Positions 8,705-17,700 of a DNA stretch of 62,096 nt are shown piece after piece. The notes below the pieces were generated by a model. The model made no database searches, had not been told where the DNA came from, and saw only the letters and a list, made by a program, of their open reading frames with translations. Each line of letters starts with the position of its first letter. The first letter of the stretch is position 1. A program made the translations under genes and the position numbers. This stretch comes from Paraburkholderia aspalathi (lineage in GTDB: Bacteria > Pseudomonadota > Gammaproteobacteria > Burkholderiales > Burkholderiaceae): assembly GCF_900116445.1 (NCBI RefSeq), contig NZ_FPBH01000046.1, positions 1 through 62,096 of the forward strand. Direction: 5' to 3'.

Positions 8705-10093
8705 TTACGTCTCGAACAAGCCCGCGCCGATATAAGAACCCGGCTTCGCGCCCGGCGGCACCGCGAATACCGCGCTGCCTACGTGCGTCGTGAACTGATT
8801 CATCATGTCGAACTTCGCGAGCTTGTCGTTGATCGGAATGAAGCCGGTACGCGGGTCGCTCTGGTGAGCCACGAAAATCAGCCCCGCGTCGTATTCGGTT
8901 TCCTGACGCCATGGCGGCCAGCGCTCGATGTAGAAGTTCGTGCCGTCGTTGTACGAGTACGAGCGACGCAGAATCTGCGCACCGTTGTTGCTCGCCTGAT
9001 TCGACAGACGCACATGCGAGTTCTCCGGAATCACCGGATTGCCGTCCTTGTCCTCTTCCTTCAGGTCCACGGCGTCGAACTCGTTCTTCTTGCCGATCGG
9101 CGCGCCGCTGTATTTGTGGCGGCCGAACACCTGTTCCTGGAAGTCGACTTCCGTGTTGTCCCAGTGTTCGAGCGTGATGCGGATGCGCCGTACTACGGTG
9201 TAGGTGCCGCCTTCCATCCAGGGTGCGTCGGCGGTGGCGCCGGCCCAGACGAATTCGTTCATCAACTGCGGTTTCGCGGTCGACGGATTGTTGGTGCCGT
9301 CCTTGAAGCCCATCAGATTGCGCGGCGTCTGACCGCGCGGACCGGACAGGAAACCGGATTGGCCCCAACGCATCGCTGCGGTGCCGTACGCGAGACGCGC
9401 CAATTGCCGGACCGCGTGAAACGCGACCTGCTGATCGTTCGCGCAGGCCTGGATAAACAGGTCGCCGCCGGTTTTTTCGGCGATGAGCTGGTCGCCGTTG
9501 AAGCGCGGCAGATCGACGAGCGCGGCGGGGCGGCGCGAGGCCAGACCGTAGCGGTCTTTGCCGTCCTTCGTGAACAGACCTGGGCCGAAACCGAACGTGA
9601 TCGTCAGGCCGCATGGGCCGAGGCCGAGCACGTCGCCGGAATCGGGCGCGGCTTTGGCGTTGGTCGGGCTGTAGGCCGTGTCGTTCGCCTTGGCGTCAGC
9701 CTTGGTTTCGACCTGCGTATCAATCTTGGTGTCGGCCAGTGCCGTTTTCGCAGCCGCGCCAGTCGGCAGTGGTCCGGCCGTGGCGCCTTGCGTCAGGCGC
9801 GCGGCGGCGTCGGTCCAGGCACGCAGCAGCGCGATCACGTCTTCGCGTTTCTCGGTCGTCAGATCGAGCGCGGCAACGTACGTGTGACTCTGCTGCGGCG
9901 TGACGATGCCGCCTTGATGCAAGCCGTAGAACGGCTCGACCGCCGTCTGCGGATCGGCACCGTGCGCCGGCGTCTTACCGAGCGCGGCCTGGGCGACGCC
10001 GGTCGCACCGAGGCTCGCGCCCGCTGCGACCGCGGCACTGCCGGCCTTCAGAAAACCGCGCCGTGAGGGCCGCGGGGGGTGATCGTTTGCCAT
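8705..10093 (-). CDS. efeB: Tat-exported DyP-type haem peroxidase (EfeB-like)
   Basis: A 462-residue dye-decolourising peroxidase. The twin-arginine signal is at residues 10-17 (SRRGFLKA) followed by an alanine-rich hydrophobic stretch, so it should be exported folded with its haem. The family motif GFKDG is at 262-266 with the catalytic aspartate D265; H360 (in ENSHVR) is the probable proximal haem ligand and R376/R377 the distal arginine. An insert at about 105-150 is low-complexity. In the EfeUOB system this protein works with an iron permease in the periplasm; here it sits directly upstream of fbpABC, with no efeU or efeO visible. Confidence 0.9.
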   Translation of the reverse strand: MANDHPPRPSRRGFLKAGSAAVAAGASLGATGVAQAALGKTPAHGADPQTAVEPFYGLHQGGIVTPQQSHTYVAALDLTTEKREDVIALLRAWTDAAARLTQGATAGPLPTGAAAKTALADTKIDTQVETKADAKANDTAYSPTNAKAAPDSGDVLGLGPCGLTITFGFGPGLFTKDGKDRYGLASRRPAALVDLPRFNGDQLIAEKTGGDLFIQACANDQQVAFHAVRQLARLAYGTAAMRWGQSGFLSGPRGQTPRNLMGFKDGTNNPSTAKPQLMNEFVWAGATADAPWMEGGTYTVVRRIRITLEHWDNTEVDFQEQVFGRHKYSGAPIGKKNEFDAVDLKEEDKDGNPVIPENSHVRLSNQASNNGAQILRRSYSYNDGTNFYIERWPPWRQETEYDAGLIFVAHQSDPRTGFIPINDKLAKFDMMNQFTTHVGSAVFAVPPGAKPGSYIGAGLFET

Positions 10094-10177
10094 GGTTCCT
10101 TCACCTTCATTTGGCCGTGGGGATGCCAGGGTTGCGTTCCGGCTCGTTGGCCGGATCTGCGTCCGTCTTTGCTGCTT

Positions 10178-11329
10178 TTACTTCGCGAGCACCAGGGTGT
10201 TCACGTCGTCCTGCACGTAGTAGAAACCGTCGCCTTCAGGCGTCATTGCGAGACCGAACAGATCGCCGTTGCCCGGGGGCGATTGCGCCTTGTCGGTGTC
10301 GATCCAGCGCGCGTAGAGTTGCTTGCCGCTGGCCGGATCGATTTCGACGATCTGGCCGTTCAACGCGTTCGTGACGAGCAGGTGGCCGTTCGGTGCGGTG
10401 ACCATTGCGAGCGGGCGGTGCAGCAGACCATCGGCGGTCAGTTGGCGGCCCACGCCTGCGCTGGTGTCGCGCGTCATCGGTTCTTCGATTTCGGTGATGC
10501 GGTTGCCGATCGCATCGGAGACGTACAGCAGTTTCTGATCGTTCGAGAGCGCAAGTCCGGTCGGGCCGACGAGGAACACGCCCTTATCGGCCTGTGCGCC
10601 GAAACCGCTGCCTACCACGGTTTCCTTTTTCACGACGGGTGGCTTGCCGGCCGGCACGTCGAGGTCCAGACGCAGCACGGTGGCCTGCTTGAACACCGGC
10701 GGATTGCCGTTCGCACCGCCCACGCCGAAGCCGGCGTTGCTGACGAACAGCGTCGCACTCGTGCCGTTATCGACGACTGCCATATTGCCCCATGGATCGT
10801 TGATATTCGGGCTGCTGATGGTCGAAGCAACCTTGCCGTTCGGATCGATCACGATCAGGCAGCCGGCGCCCTTGGTGCCGGTGGTGCCGTCATTGCTCGG
10901 CGTGCTGCCGACGATTACATAGCCCGATTTGAGCATCGTCATCGCGGTCGAGAGGCCGATGCCACCCGGGCATTCCTTCAGATCGCGCGGCACCGTGGCG
11001 AACACCGTCATTTCCTTGGTGTCCGGGTGATAGTTGATGATCGTGCTGCCGGTGCCCTGCAGATTGGTCGAGTTATTGAAGTTGCCGACCAGGACGTCGC
11101 CTTGCTTGACGGTGCCTGCGGTGACCGGAGCGACCACCACCGCGTACGGATTCTGGTCGCCGTTCCCCGGCACGGTGTTGATCAGCGTGGTGTGATGCTT
11201 GACGGTTTCGAGGAAACCTTGCGGCTCGGCGTGCGCGACACCAGCTGTCGCGAATGCGGCAGTGCTGACTGCGGCGGCGATCAGGGCGCGCGCGGCGCGC
11301 GGCGAAAACTTGCGCGTGGGATTGTTCAT
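10178..11329 (-). CDS. Secreted beta-propeller (NHL-like) protein
   Basis: A 383-residue predicted periplasmic or outer-membrane-associated protein. The signal peptide is residues 1-34 (ends AGVAHAEPQ). The rest carries repeated propeller-type segments such as GPTGLALSNDQKLLYVSDAIGN, HRPLAMVTAPNGHLLVTNAL and DLFGLAMTPEGDGFYYVQDD, typical of NHL/SMP-type beta-propellers. The start MNNPTRK directly precedes the signal sequence; the 109-codon upstream extension overlaps the porin gene. It lies between the porin and the DyP peroxidase in the Fur-headed operon. Its role is unknown; a binding or scaffolding role in iron handling is inference. Confidence 0.75.
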   Translation of the reverse strand: MNNPTRKFSPRAARALIAAAVSTAAFATAGVAHAEPQGFLETVKHHTTLINTVPGNGDQNPYAVVVAPVTAGTVKQGDVLVGNFNNSTNLQGTGSTIINYHPDTKEMTVFATVPRDLKECPGGIGLSTAMTMLKSGYVIVGSTPSNDGTTGTKGAGCLIVIDPNGKVASTISSPNINDPWGNMAVVDNGTSATLFVSNAGFGVGGANGNPPVFKQATVLRLDLDVPAGKPPVVKKETVVGSGFGAQADKGVFLVGPTGLALSNDQKLLYVSDAIGNRITEIEEPMTRDTSAGVGRQLTADGLLHRPLAMVTAPNGHLLVTNALNGQIVEIDPASGKQLYARWIDTDKAQSPPGNGDLFGLAMTPEGDGFYYVQDDVNTLVLAK

Positions 11330-11429
11330 GAGTGAGCCTCGGTGCCTGCGCACAAAGCGGTAGTTGCGGTCATGATCGAAAGCATGGGATTCGATGGGTC
11401 TTGAGCGTGTGTGGTGATGGCGAACGGCA

Positions 11430-12953
11430 TCAGAACGTAATGTTGGTCCGCACGCCGATGACAAACGTATTGCGCAGCGGCTGCGTCGGATCGCTCGGGT
11501 TCTGGCCGGCTCCGGCATTGAACGTGTATTGCGCGTCGGCCTGCAGTTGCCACCACGGGTTGACCTGATACTGGTAGGTCGCTTCGAGCGTGGTTTCACT
11601 GGTGCGCACGCCGTAGGGGCCGCCGCTGAATGCCAGGTTATCCTGATCAAGACCATTCGCGTGGTTGCCGATCTTGATGTAGGTGAGCGCGATGCCCGCG
11701 CTGTCGTTGTCGCGGCCGGCGAACGGCGCCTTCAGCACGATGCCGAGGTTGGCCGCGACACTCACCAGGTTGCGGTCGCCGGGCGCGCCCATCACGCGCG
11801 CGAAGACGTTGAGGCTGCGCGCTTCGTCCGGATCCGGGCGCCAGATCATCTGGTCAGCGACCGCGTAGAAGCTATAGTCGCCGTGATGATTCTGCGCGAT
11901 GCCGGTCGACGCCGGGTTCGCGAGCGAGAGGCCGGTGTTGTCGAAACGCTGATCGGCGAAGCTGCCGTTGTTGTACCAGAGCCCGAGCTTGTAGGTGCCG
12001 GGCAACCCGCCGCCGCTCGCGCTGACCATTTCGCCGTCGGCCGGCTGGTTGATCGCGTACTGCAACTCGCCGATGAACAGCGTGCCGTTGTGCAGGTTGA
12101 AGTTGGTGCCGCTCTTGTTGTTCGGGTTGTTGCCGAGCGGATCGCCGTCGAATACGCCGGCGAGCGCCGTCAACGAAGGCGTGATCTGTCCGCGCACGCG
12201 CACGCCAAGGTCGGCGAGCGGATAAGCGGGGCCACCGGACGGCATGTCGTAGGACGGCAGGGCCGGCCAGCCGAACATCGTGTTCACGAACAGCGCCGAA
12301 TTCGTGCTGGTGATGAATTCCTGGTCGATACTTTGCTGACCGACCTTGACGTCGATGCGCTTGTTCAGGAACGACTGCTGGTACCACAGCTCCCACAGGC
12401 GCGTGGCGTCCTGGGCCTCGATACCGCTCGCCGTATTCAGCGTGCCGAGCTTGTTGGCGCTAAGGTTGGCCCCGTGGATCTGCAAGGCGCTGACGTTGAA
12501 CAGGCCGCCTGGCAAACCGAACGCCTTTTGCGTATCCATCTGAACGGTCGCCGTGGTCAGGCCATCGTAGTCCGCACCGCGCGCGAGACCGCCGCGTACA
12601 TTGGCGAGCACTTCGCTGGTTTCCGTGAGCGCGAACGTCACACCATATTTGCCCAGCCAGGGACGCAGACCGCCGATGTCGCCGAGCATCGTCGGGCGAT
12701 TCCAGAAGCCGGTCCATTGATTCGTCTGCGTCGCCTTGATGTTCAGGTCGGCTTCGGGCGCTTCCGGCGCGGCATCGGGATTGGCTTCCGCCATGGCTGC
12801 GCCGGCGGTCAACGAGGCCCACGCGAAAGCCGTGCAGAGCGCGGCGCGGCGTAAGGAAGGCAAACGCGAACGGCGGGTGGCGCCGCCGTGCATGGCGGAG
12901 TCGTGAAGCGAACGCGCCTGAACGGCGAGCTCGACGGAGTGAGCGAACTTCAT
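11430..12953 (-). CDS. OprB-family porin
   Basis: A 507-residue outer-membrane porin. It has an N-terminal extension, then a signal peptide ending AGAAMAEA, and OprB-type segments WTGFWNRPTMLGDIGGLRPWLGKYG, QQSFLNKRIDVKVGQQSID and ETTLEATYQYQVNPWWQLQADAQYTF. It ends in ITF with the C-terminal phenylalanine needed for barrel insertion. The ATG at 12953 is preceded by AAGGA at good distance, supporting the long N-terminus. OprB proteins usually pass carbohydrates. Here the gene is first in a Fur-headed iron operon, so an iron-chelate substrate, or at least iron-dependent expression, is inferred. Confidence 0.85.
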   Translation of the reverse strand: MKFAHSVELAVQARSLHDSAMHGGATRRSRLPSLRRAALCTAFAWASLTAGAAMAEANPDAAPEAPEADLNIKATQTNQWTGFWNRPTMLGDIGGLRPWLGKYGVTFALTETSEVLANVRGGLARGADYDGLTTATVQMDTQKAFGLPGGLFNVSALQIHGANLSANKLGTLNTASGIEAQDATRLWELWYQQSFLNKRIDVKVGQQSIDQEFITSTNSALFVNTMFGWPALPSYDMPSGGPAYPLADLGVRVRGQITPSLTALAGVFDGDPLGNNPNNKSGTNFNLHNGTLFIGELQYAINQPADGEMVSASGGGLPGTYKLGLWYNNGSFADQRFDNTGLSLANPASTGIAQNHHGDYSFYAVADQMIWRPDPDEARSLNVFARVMGAPGDRNLVSVAANLGIVLKAPFAGRDNDSAGIALTYIKIGNHANGLDQDNLAFSGGPYGVRTSETTLEATYQYQVNPWWQLQADAQYTFNAGAGQNPSDPTQPLRNTFVIGVRTNITF

Positions 12954-13096
12954 CGAAATCCTTATTTGTGTTGTATCGACTGATCTGACTATCGCGGCGC
13001 TACGTCACCATGGGCCTGCGATATGCCGCATCGGTTCGCGACGCCTGATGCGGCAGATGGCGAGATCGTACGCATGCGGAATAGGTGCGTCAACAC

Positions 13097-13117
13097 AAAT
13101 GAGAACGATTCGCATCA
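13097..13117 (-). promoter_or_regulatory. Fur-like box upstream of the porin-DyP-FbpABC operon
   Basis: AAATGAGAACGATTCGCATC matches the Fur-box pattern (TGAGAATGATTCGCAT type) and shares GAGAACGATTC with the box of the TonB receptor. It lies 144 bp upstream of the porin start. The surrounding 12954-13357 gap is AT-rich and holds the divergent promoters of the porin and the N-acetyltransferase, plus a GGACCCGGGTCC palindrome at 13238-13249; I see no gene there. Confidence 0.65.
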
Positions 13118-13357
13118 ATATTACGAGGATGTAATTTTGAGCTTTACGTACTGCTGCTAAAGGTTCTTTGGGTGTAAATAAAAAAGAATGAAAACGTAAT
13201 GATTTAGTATGGTTGCCGCCATATGGAACCAGTGCCGGGACCCGGGTCCTGGGCTGATAGCAAAAGACGCTATGATCATCTTCCGAAGCCGCGCCTTAGC
13301 GCGAAAGCCTTGAGTGCCTAAGTGCCGGGCGCGCAAAACCATACCGGGACGACACCG

Positions 13358-14197
13358 ATGTCACACACAGTGAATCTGGAAAACTATTTCACCCGCATAG
13401 GCTACAAAGGACCTCGCGCGGCGACGTTGGAAGTGCTCCAGGAACTCCACCAGCTGCACCCCAGAGTGATCCCCTTCGAGAACCTGAATCCGCTCACACG
13501 CCGCGCGGTGAAACTGGATCTCGAATCAGTCGAACAAAAGCTGATCACGCAAAAACGTGGCGGCTATTGCTTCGAGCAGAACGCGCTCTTCGCGAACGTC
13601 CTGACGCAGTTAGGCTTCAACATCACGCCCCTGTTAGGCCGAGTTCTGTGGGGCCGCGAATCCGGTGCAATCCCGCCTCGCACGCACATGGTGTTGCGCG
13701 TCGACATCAAAGACGAAGCATGGATCGCCGACGTCGGTTTCGGCAGCGTGACGTTGACGGCGCCGCTGCGCCTGATCGCAGGCACCGCGCAGCCGACACA
13801 ACTGGGCACGTTCCGCCTTGCCGATGCATCGCACGACGCGCTCTACCTCGAAGTCCAATCCCGCGACGACACGTGGGCCCGCGTCTACCGTTTCGACCTG
13901 CACCCGGTCGAGTGGATCGATTACGAAACTTCGAACTGGTACACCTCGACCGCACCGGATTCCGTCTTCCTGAATCATCTGATCGTTTGCCGAGTCCTGG
14001 CGGAGTCGCGGCTGACCTTGCTCGATGACCAACTGAACGAACGCGCCGCGGACGGTCAGGTCATCAGCGAACGGCAGCTTAAAAGCGCGGACGAACTCGC
14101 AACCTGCCTGCGTGATCAGTTCGGTCTGAACACGGGCGACATCGACATGGCAGATGTATTCGGACGGGTGCGCTCACCCGCGGCGGCTTCCGTCTGA
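13358..14197 (+). CDS. nat: Arylamine N-acetyltransferase
   Basis: A 279-residue cytoplasmic enzyme transferring acetyl from acetyl-CoA to arylamines or hydrazines. The cysteine-protease-like triad is complete: C71 in RGGYCFEQN, H110 in RTHMVLRV and D125 in WIADVGFGS. PFENL at 40-44 and the overall length match bacterial NATs. I start at MSHTVNLENYF; a GTG 12 codons upstream is possible but adds no homology. The physiological substrate is unclear. It precedes the methyltransferase gene by 52 bp on the same strand and may be co-transcribed with it. Confidence 0.92.
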   Translation: MSHTVNLENYFTRIGYKGPRAATLEVLQELHQLHPRVIPFENLNPLTRRAVKLDLESVEQKLITQKRGGYCFEQNALFANVLTQLGFNITPLLGRVLWGRESGAIPPRTHMVLRVDIKDEAWIADVGFGSVTLTAPLRLIAGTAQPTQLGTFRLADASHDALYLEVQSRDDTWARVYRFDLHPVEWIDYETSNWYTSTAPDSVFLNHLIVCRVLAESRLTLLDDQLNERAADGQVISERQLKSADELATCLRDQFGLNTGDIDMADVFGRVRSPAAASV

Positions 14198-14249
14198 GAC
14201 GGCCGCGTATAAACGCACGTCAACAGCCACCAGCGGGCACGAACCAGCC

Positions 14250-14930
14250 ATGATCACGCGCCTTGTCCTGCAAACCACAGCCTGGCTGGTATGCATGGGC
14301 GCGCTGCTGTTCGGCGCCGCGGGTACGCTCGCGTGGCCCGCCGGCTGGTGGTATCTGATCGAGACCGGCGGGCTGAGTTTGTGGGTCGGTTTCTGGCTGG
14401 CGCGCCACGATCCCGGTTTGCTTGCCGAGCGTCTCGCGCCGATCGTTCAGGCGCAACAAAGCCGCTGGGACCGCTACTTTATGGTGGCTGTGGCGGTGAT
14501 GTGGAGCGCCTGGCTCGTCCTGATGGCGCTCGACGCAATGCGCTATCGCTGGTCGGCGCCGCTGCCAATCTGGCTCGTGAGCCTCGGCTCGCTGTGCATT
14601 CTTGTCTGCATCTTCATGTGCCTGATCGTCTTCCGGGCGAATAGCTATGCCGCGCCCGTCGTGAAGATTCAGGCCAGCCGCGGTCATAAAGTCATCGACA
14701 CCGGCCCCTACGCCTTTGTCCGTCATCCGATGTACTCGGCCGCGCTGCTGTTGTTCATCGGCACGCCCTTGCTGCTCGGCTCGTGGTGGGGGCTTGCCTG
14801 CGTGCCGTTACTGGTGATCGGCATTGGCTGGCGGGCCGTGCGCGAGGAGCGCGTGCTGGCGGCGCAACTCGAGGGCTACACCCACTACACCACGCGCGTG
14901 CGTTACCGCTTCGTGCCGTTCATCTGGTAG
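14250..14930 (+). CDS. Isoprenylcysteine carboxyl methyltransferase-like membrane protein
   Basis: A 226-residue integral membrane protein with about five helices. The C-terminal half carries the ICMT/PEMT signature: KVIDTGPYAFVRHPMYSAALLLF, then GSWWGL and VREERVLAAQLEGYTHYTTRVRYRFVPFIW, the conserved SAM-binding end (RHPxY, E-E, GY..Y...YR..P..W). The start MITRLVLQ is the ATG that opens the first helix. In bacteria these proteins methylate small or lipid substrates; the substrate here is unknown. Confidence 0.8.
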   Translation: MITRLVLQTTAWLVCMGALLFGAAGTLAWPAGWWYLIETGGLSLWVGFWLARHDPGLLAERLAPIVQAQQSRWDRYFMVAVAVMWSAWLVLMALDAMRYRWSAPLPIWLVSLGSLCILVCIFMCLIVFRANSYAAPVVKIQASRGHKVIDTGPYAFVRHPMYSAALLLFIGTPLLLGSWWGLACVPLLVIGIGWRAVREERVLAAQLEGYTHYTTRVRYRFVPFIW

Positions 14931-14979
14931 GGCGCGCCATGCGCCAATTCGGAGCGTGTTCGCTCCTTTCACACCAACC

Positions 14980-15162
14980 TGTCTAGACAAAGCGCACCAC
15001 GCTGGCGCACCCGGCGCTGGTCGCCGCATCGTCTTTGCCCTTTCAAAACTCCCTTAAAAGCCTTATCGGACGGCCTCATCTAGGGGCTTACCCGATGATT
15101 TCGACGATTTCGAAGAATTCCTCTTGCGATGGCTTTTTGACTCATGCAAGCTTGTCTATACA
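14980..15162 (+). promoter_or_regulatory. Two HutC-type operator candidates before the ABC importer
   Basis: TGTCTAGACA (14980-14989) is a perfect 10-bp palindrome and TGTCTATACA (15153-15162) a near copy. Both follow the TGT..A..ACA pattern bound by HutC-subfamily GntR regulators. The second lies 57 bp before the GTG start of the binding-protein gene. A HutC-type regulator gene closes the same gene string at 20346-21107. The 14931-15219 gap contains no gene that I can support. Confidence 0.55.
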
Positions 15163-15219
15163 AATTAGACGGCAGTAAAAATCCAGCTCGACGGTTTCCT
15201 CAATCAAAGGAGTTTCGAC

Positions 15220-16080
15220 GTGAAAGTGAAGCGCACGACGTTAGCAAAAGCATTGATGGGCGCCGTGCTCGGCTCCGCGACAATTTTCGCGGCACCGGTG
15301 CAGGCGAAAGACTGGAAGACGGTGACGATCGCACTGGAAGGCGGCTACGCACCCTGGAACCTGACCTTGCCGGGCGGCAAGCTGGGCGGCTTCGAACCGG
15401 AGCTGGTCGCCAATCTGTGCGAGCGCATCAAGCTCCAGTGCAATCTCGTGGCGCAAGACTGGGACGGCATGATCCCCGGTCTGCAAGCCGGCAAGTTCGA
15501 CGTCCTGATGGACGCGATCTCGATCACGCCGGAACGCGAAAAAATCATCGCGTTCTCGAAGCCGTACGCCGCCACGCCGGCCACGTTCGCCGTGACTGAC
15601 GCGAAGGTGCTGCCCAAGGCCGCGCCGACCGCTGCCGTCGTCAAGCTGTCGGGCGATCCGAAAACCGATCAACCCACCGTCGACGCCTTGCGCAAGCAGC
15701 TGAAGGGCAAGACCATCGGCATTCAGTCGGGCACGGTCTACACTAAATTCATCAACGATGGCTTCAAGGACGTCGCGACGATCCGCGTCTACAAGACCTC
15801 GCCTGAGCGCGACCTCGATCTGGCCAACGGTCGCATCGACGCCTCGTTCGACGACGTGACTTACTACGCCGCCAACATCGACAAGAAAGAGACCGCATCG
15901 ATCGTGATGGCCGGTCCGAAGATCGGTGGTCCGATCTGGGGTCCGGGTGAAGGCCTCGCGTTCCGCAAGCAGGACGCCGACCTGAAAGCGAAGTTCGATA
16001 CCGCGATCAGCGCCGCGCTTGCTGATGGCACGGTCAAGAAACTCTCCGCCAAGTGGTTCAAGACCGACGTCACGCCTTGA
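15220..16080 (+). CDS. Periplasmic polar-amino-acid/opine-type binding protein
   Basis: A 286-residue family-3 solute-binding protein. The signal peptide ends PVQA before KDWKTVTIALEGGYAPWNL. The binding-site segments of the HisJ/ArgT/NocT group are present: LGGFEPELVANLCERI, WDGMIPGLQAGKFDVLMDAISITPEREKIIAFS and IGGPIWGPGEGLAFRK. The last is most like octopine/nopaline-type binding proteins. The start is GTG, supported by AAAGGAG seven bases upstream. It is the first gene of a string with two permeases, an ATPase, the HAL homologue and a HutC-type regulator, so the ligand is probably the substrate of that lyase. Confidence 0.85.
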   Translation: MKVKRTTLAKALMGAVLGSATIFAAPVQAKDWKTVTIALEGGYAPWNLTLPGGKLGGFEPELVANLCERIKLQCNLVAQDWDGMIPGLQAGKFDVLMDAISITPEREKIIAFSKPYAATPATFAVTDAKVLPKAAPTAAVVKLSGDPKTDQPTVDALRKQLKGKTIGIQSGTVYTKFINDGFKDVATIRVYKTSPERDLDLANGRIDASFDDVTYYAANIDKKETASIVMAGPKIGGPIWGPGEGLAFRKQDADLKAKFDTAISAALADGTVKKLSAKWFKTDVTP

Positions 16081-16108
16081 TTCGCCTGAGCGTTCAGAAG
16101 TAACGGCA

Positions 16109-16130
16109 GGCGCGGCGTGAAAGCCGCGCC
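16109..16130 (+). other. Intercistronic stem-loop after the binding-protein gene
   Basis: Perfect 8-bp GC stem GGCGCGGC / GCCGCGCC with a 6-nt loop and no U-run, between the binding-protein stop (16080) and the first permease (16173). Such hairpins typically protect the upstream message, allowing more binding protein than permease to be made. Confidence 0.5.
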
Positions 16131-16172
16131 CGTCGGCTGGTTCGATCCGCCGTAATGGATGAGGGGTAGGGA

Positions 16173-16895
16173 ATGGCTCTGATAGAGATGCTCGGCTTCG
16201 GGCCGGAAGGCTGGGGCGGCGTGTTGCTGCTTGCAGCGTTGATGACGGTCGCGCTTACGCTGGCGGCGCTCGCGGTCGGCGCGGTGTTCGGCGCACTGAT
16301 TGCGGCGGCCAAGCTGTCGCGGTTTCGCACGCTGCGCGTGCTCGGCGATGCGTACACCACCGTGTTTCGCGGCGTACCTGAGCTGCTCGTTATCTATCTG
16401 TTCTATTTCGGCGGCTCGACGCTCGTGACCACGATTGGTCAATGGTTCGGCGCGGACGGCTTCGTCGGCGTGCCGCCGTTCGTGATCGGCGCGCTCGCGG
16501 TCGGCATGATTTCCGGCGCGTACCAGGCCGAGGTGTATCGCTCAGCGGTGCTCGCGGTATCGCGCGGCGAACTCGAAGCCGCGCGTTCGATCGGCATGCC
16601 CACCATGACGATGGCGCGCCGCATTCTGATTCCGCAAGTGCTGCGTTTCGCCTTGCCGGGCATCGGCAACGTCTGGCAATTGAGCCTGAAAGATTCGGCG
16701 CTAATTTCCGTCACGGGCCTGGCCGAACTGCTGCGCGCCAGCCAGGTGGCGGCGGGTTCGACGCATCAGTACTTCACGTTCTTCGTGGTGGGCGGCGCGC
16801 TGTATCTGCTGATGACCAGCATCTCGAACCGGGTCTTCAACCACGCCGAAGCGCGCGTTGGCCGATCCTTCAAGCGCAACTTCGCGCGCAACTGA
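16173..16895 (+). CDS. Amino-acid ABC transporter permease (HisQ type)
   Basis: A 240-residue inner-membrane permease of the HisQ/OccQ class. It has five helices, the segment TVFRGVPELLVIYLFYFGG near residue 65 and the EAA loop GELEAARSIGMPTMTMARRILIPQVLRFALPGIGN. It is followed 15 bp later by the second permease, with which it should form a heterodimer served by the ATPase at 17701-18492. Confidence 0.88.
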   Translation: MALIEMLGFGPEGWGGVLLLAALMTVALTLAALAVGAVFGALIAAAKLSRFRTLRVLGDAYTTVFRGVPELLVIYLFYFGGSTLVTTIGQWFGADGFVGVPPFVIGALAVGMISGAYQAEVYRSAVLAVSRGELEAARSIGMPTMTMARRILIPQVLRFALPGIGNVWQLSLKDSALISVTGLAELLRASQVAAGSTHQYFTFFVVGGALYLLMTSISNRVFNHAEARVGRSFKRNFARN

Positions 16896-16910
16896 CGGGG
16901 ACCGGACATC

Positions 16911-17666
16911 ATGCATTTCGACTTCGATTTTCTTCTCGACACGCTGCGGCAACTGATCGCGGCTGTGCCGACCACGCTCGGGCTGTTCTTCTGCTCGTTG
17001 ATTCTCGGCGGCTTGCTCTCGCTCGTAATCGTCACGATGCGCGTGTCGCCGCACTGGCTGCCGAACCGCTTCGCGCGTGCTTATATCCTCGTGTTCCGCG
17101 GCTCGCCGCTGTTGATCCAGATGTTCCTCGTCTACTACGGCATGGGCCAGTTCGGCGTGATTCGCGAGAGCTTCCTGTGGCCGGTGTTGCGCGAGCCGTA
17201 CATGTGCGCGGTTTTATCGTTGGCGCTGTGCACCGCCGGATATACCGCGGAGATTATCCGTGGTGGTTTGATGGCCGTGCCGGTCGGTCAGATCGAAGCG
17301 GGCTATTCGATCGGCTTGTCGGGTTTCGCGCTGCTGCGCCGCGTGATCGGTCCGATCGCGTTGCGCCAGTGTTTGCCTGCGTACTCGACTGAGGCCGTGC
17401 TGCTTGTCAAATCCACCGCGCTCGCTAGTCTCGTCACCGTGTGGGAAGTGACTGGCGTCGCGCAGCAGATCATTCAGCAAACGTATCGCACCACGGAAGT
17501 ATTCATCTGTGCCGCGTTGATCTATCTGTTCCTGAATTTCGTCATCGTGCGTTTGCTTGGTTTCCTCGAAACGCGCCTGTCGCGCCATCTGCGTGCGGCG
17601 CCCGCGCAAAGCACGCCGAACCGGCCGGTTTCGTCCACGACCGAAGCACGCCGCGCCGCGCCCTGA
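16911..17666 (+). CDS. Amino-acid ABC transporter permease (HisM type)
   Basis: A 251-residue partner permease. It has VFRGSPLLIQMFLVYYGMGQFG near residue 65 and the EAA loop VGQIEAGYSIGLSGFALLRRVIGPIALRQCLP, as in HisM/OccM. The C-terminal 30 residues are polar and low-complexity. It lies tightly between the other permease and the ATPase gene (34-bp gap). Confidence 0.88.
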   Translation: MHFDFDFLLDTLRQLIAAVPTTLGLFFCSLILGGLLSLVIVTMRVSPHWLPNRFARAYILVFRGSPLLIQMFLVYYGMGQFGVIRESFLWPVLREPYMCAVLSLALCTAGYTAEIIRGGLMAVPVGQIEAGYSIGLSGFALLRRVIGPIALRQCLPAYSTEAVLLVKSTALASLVTVWEVTGVAQQIIQQTYRTTEVFICAALIYLFLNFVIVRLLGFLETRLSRHLRAAPAQSTPNRPVSSTTEARRAAP

Positions 17667-17700
17667 ACGAACGCATATCTTGCAGAATCTGGAGAATCCC

